DNA of 64,000 bases. It comes from Rhodobacterales bacterium HKCCA1288 (GTDB lineage Bacteria > Pseudomonadota > Alphaproteobacteria > Rhodobacterales > Rhodobacteraceae). Every line of letters begins with the position of its first letter. The stretch's first letter is position 1. A model generated the notes under the pieces. The model was not told where the DNA came from. It did no database searches and saw nothing but the letters and a program-made list of their open reading frames with translations. The position numbers and the translations under genes are program-made. The stretch is from positions 1,967,001 through 2,031,000 of the forward strand of contig CP065161.1 in NCBI GenBank assembly GCA_015693905.1, in the 5' to 3' direction. Of this stretch, positions 63,468 to 64,000 are shown one piece after another.

Positions 63468-64000
63468 TAAGCATATTCCTTTGCTGGGTAGGTGAGGGGA
63501 AATTTCGGGGCGGTTTTCGACAATTCGGACAGCATATTGCGGGCAATGCCGCCGCCTGCTTTCAATAGATTTGGCAGATTGGCAGGAACCATGATCACCG
63601 AATTTGGGCGGGCGTAACTTGGCAATGCTGCGAGATGGGTTGCGATATGCTCTGGGGTGATGTTCCCGCGCAAAGCGGCAAGAATTTCCAACTCGCCTTG
63701 TGGGGTCTGCCATAAACCTGCTGCAACAATGCGCGGATCCGCACCAAGGCAGGCTTCGACCCATTCGGGGTTTATATTGCGGCCCGCCGGGGTGACGATC
63801 AGCCAGTCCTTGCGGCCCTCGATGATAAGATACCCATCTTCAATGCGCCCCAAATCGCCTGTGCGCCATGGGGATTCAGCGGCAGGGGCGCCAAGATAGC
63901 CCTCCATAACGCTTGGGCCAGAGACTACGATTTCACCGTTATCAATCCAAGCGTTCACGCCTGATAGGATTTTTCCAACTGTGCCGTGACGCGAAGCACC
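63467..64000 (-). CDS. Adenylate-forming (AMP-ligase) enzyme, C-terminal part; 5' end beyond window
   Basis: Open to the window edge; 177 residues visible. The end of the N-terminal domain is present: GTVGKILSGV, then GEIVVSGPSVMEGYLG and the hinge motif WRTGDLGRIEDGYLIIEGR (A7/A8). The C-terminal domain has VTPAGRNINPEWVE. Where the A10 lysine of the adenylation half-reaction (NGK-x-x-R) is expected the sequence is KAGGGIARNML, so the lysine is missing. Either an acyl-transfer-only variant or one with a shifted residue. First gene of the operon in the window. Confidence 0.85.
   Translation of the reverse strand, partial: GASRHGTVGKILSGVNAWIDNGEIVVSGPSVMEGYLGAPAAESPWRTGDLGRIEDGYLIIEGRKDWLIVTPAGRNINPEWVEACLGADPRIVAAGLWQTPQGELEILAALRGNITPEHIATHLAALPSYARPNSVIMVPANLPNLLKAGGGIARNMLSELSKTAPKFPLTYPAKEYA

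Noticed and set aside
1-64000. CRISPR array, prophage genes or toxin-antitoxin pair
   Set aside because: No regularly spaced repeats, phage structural genes or recognisable toxin/antitoxin pairs were seen on reading through the window.

Overview
The window reads as a stretch of chromosome from an alphaproteobacterium of the order Rhodobacterales (Roseobacter/Rhodobacter group). The evidence is gene content and order: the redox regulatory cluster regB / senC / regA with ahcY just beyond it; the hemD - Mic60-like - hemY block beside tsaD and gpsA; rpmI-rplT-pheS-pheT; glnK-amtB; and the addB-addA block with a cell-wall recycling enzyme and tsaE. Gene density is high, with many 4-base stop/start overlaps, and no plasmid or phage backbone genes are seen. 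The species cannot be named from the sequence alone.

Layout. 1-4187 (minus): AEC transporter (runs off the left edge), folC-accD, CPBP protease. 4299-9266 (plus): ilvD, a lipoprotein, an intact IS630-family insertion sequence (about 6901-8044) and two small conserved proteins. 9263-15505 (minus): pheT, pheS, rplT, rpmI, a small membrane protein and pyk. 15701-24805: a mosaic of housekeeping genes (N-formylglutamate amidohydrolase-like, DUF1244, yaaA, recQ, HAD phosphatase, rsmD, ferredoxin reductase, peroxiredoxin, pterin dehydratase, GNAT, RidA). 25022-31145: mlaA-mlaC, a class A penicillin-binding protein, glnK-amtB followed by a structured 3' region, and small ORFs. 31166-41972 (minus): trxA, addA, addB, a fused MurU/AmgK-type protein, tsaE and a PAS protein with a frameshift. 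42131-47681: regB, senC, regA, HD phosphohydrolase, ahcY, DUF2853. 47785-51448: a probable small RNA, EVE, YciI, gpsA, tsaD, hemD. 51562-54394: Mic60-like protein and hemY. Then comes tRNA-Thr(CGT).

From the tRNA to about 61227 lies what looks like a small integrated segment. A Ugp-type ABC transporter (binding protein, two permeases, ATPase), a frameshifted endonuclease/exonuclease/phosphatase-family gene and a TIM-barrel isomerase are bracketed by a 19-bp near-perfect direct repeat of the tRNA 3' end. No integrase is visible; only a small helix-turn-helix fragment sits at the far end. The transporter and the two enzymes probably import and process a phosphorylated or glycosylated organic substrate.

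At the right edge a tight minus-strand operon (adenylate-forming enzyme, SDR, TauD/TfdA-type dioxygenase) resembles a small-molecule modification pathway. The visible C-terminus of the adenylate-forming enzyme lacks the usual A10 lysine. This operon, the tRNA-bounded segment, the MurU-AmgK fusion, and two structured non-coding candidates (downstream of amtB and of the DUF2853 gene) are the parts most worth a second look.
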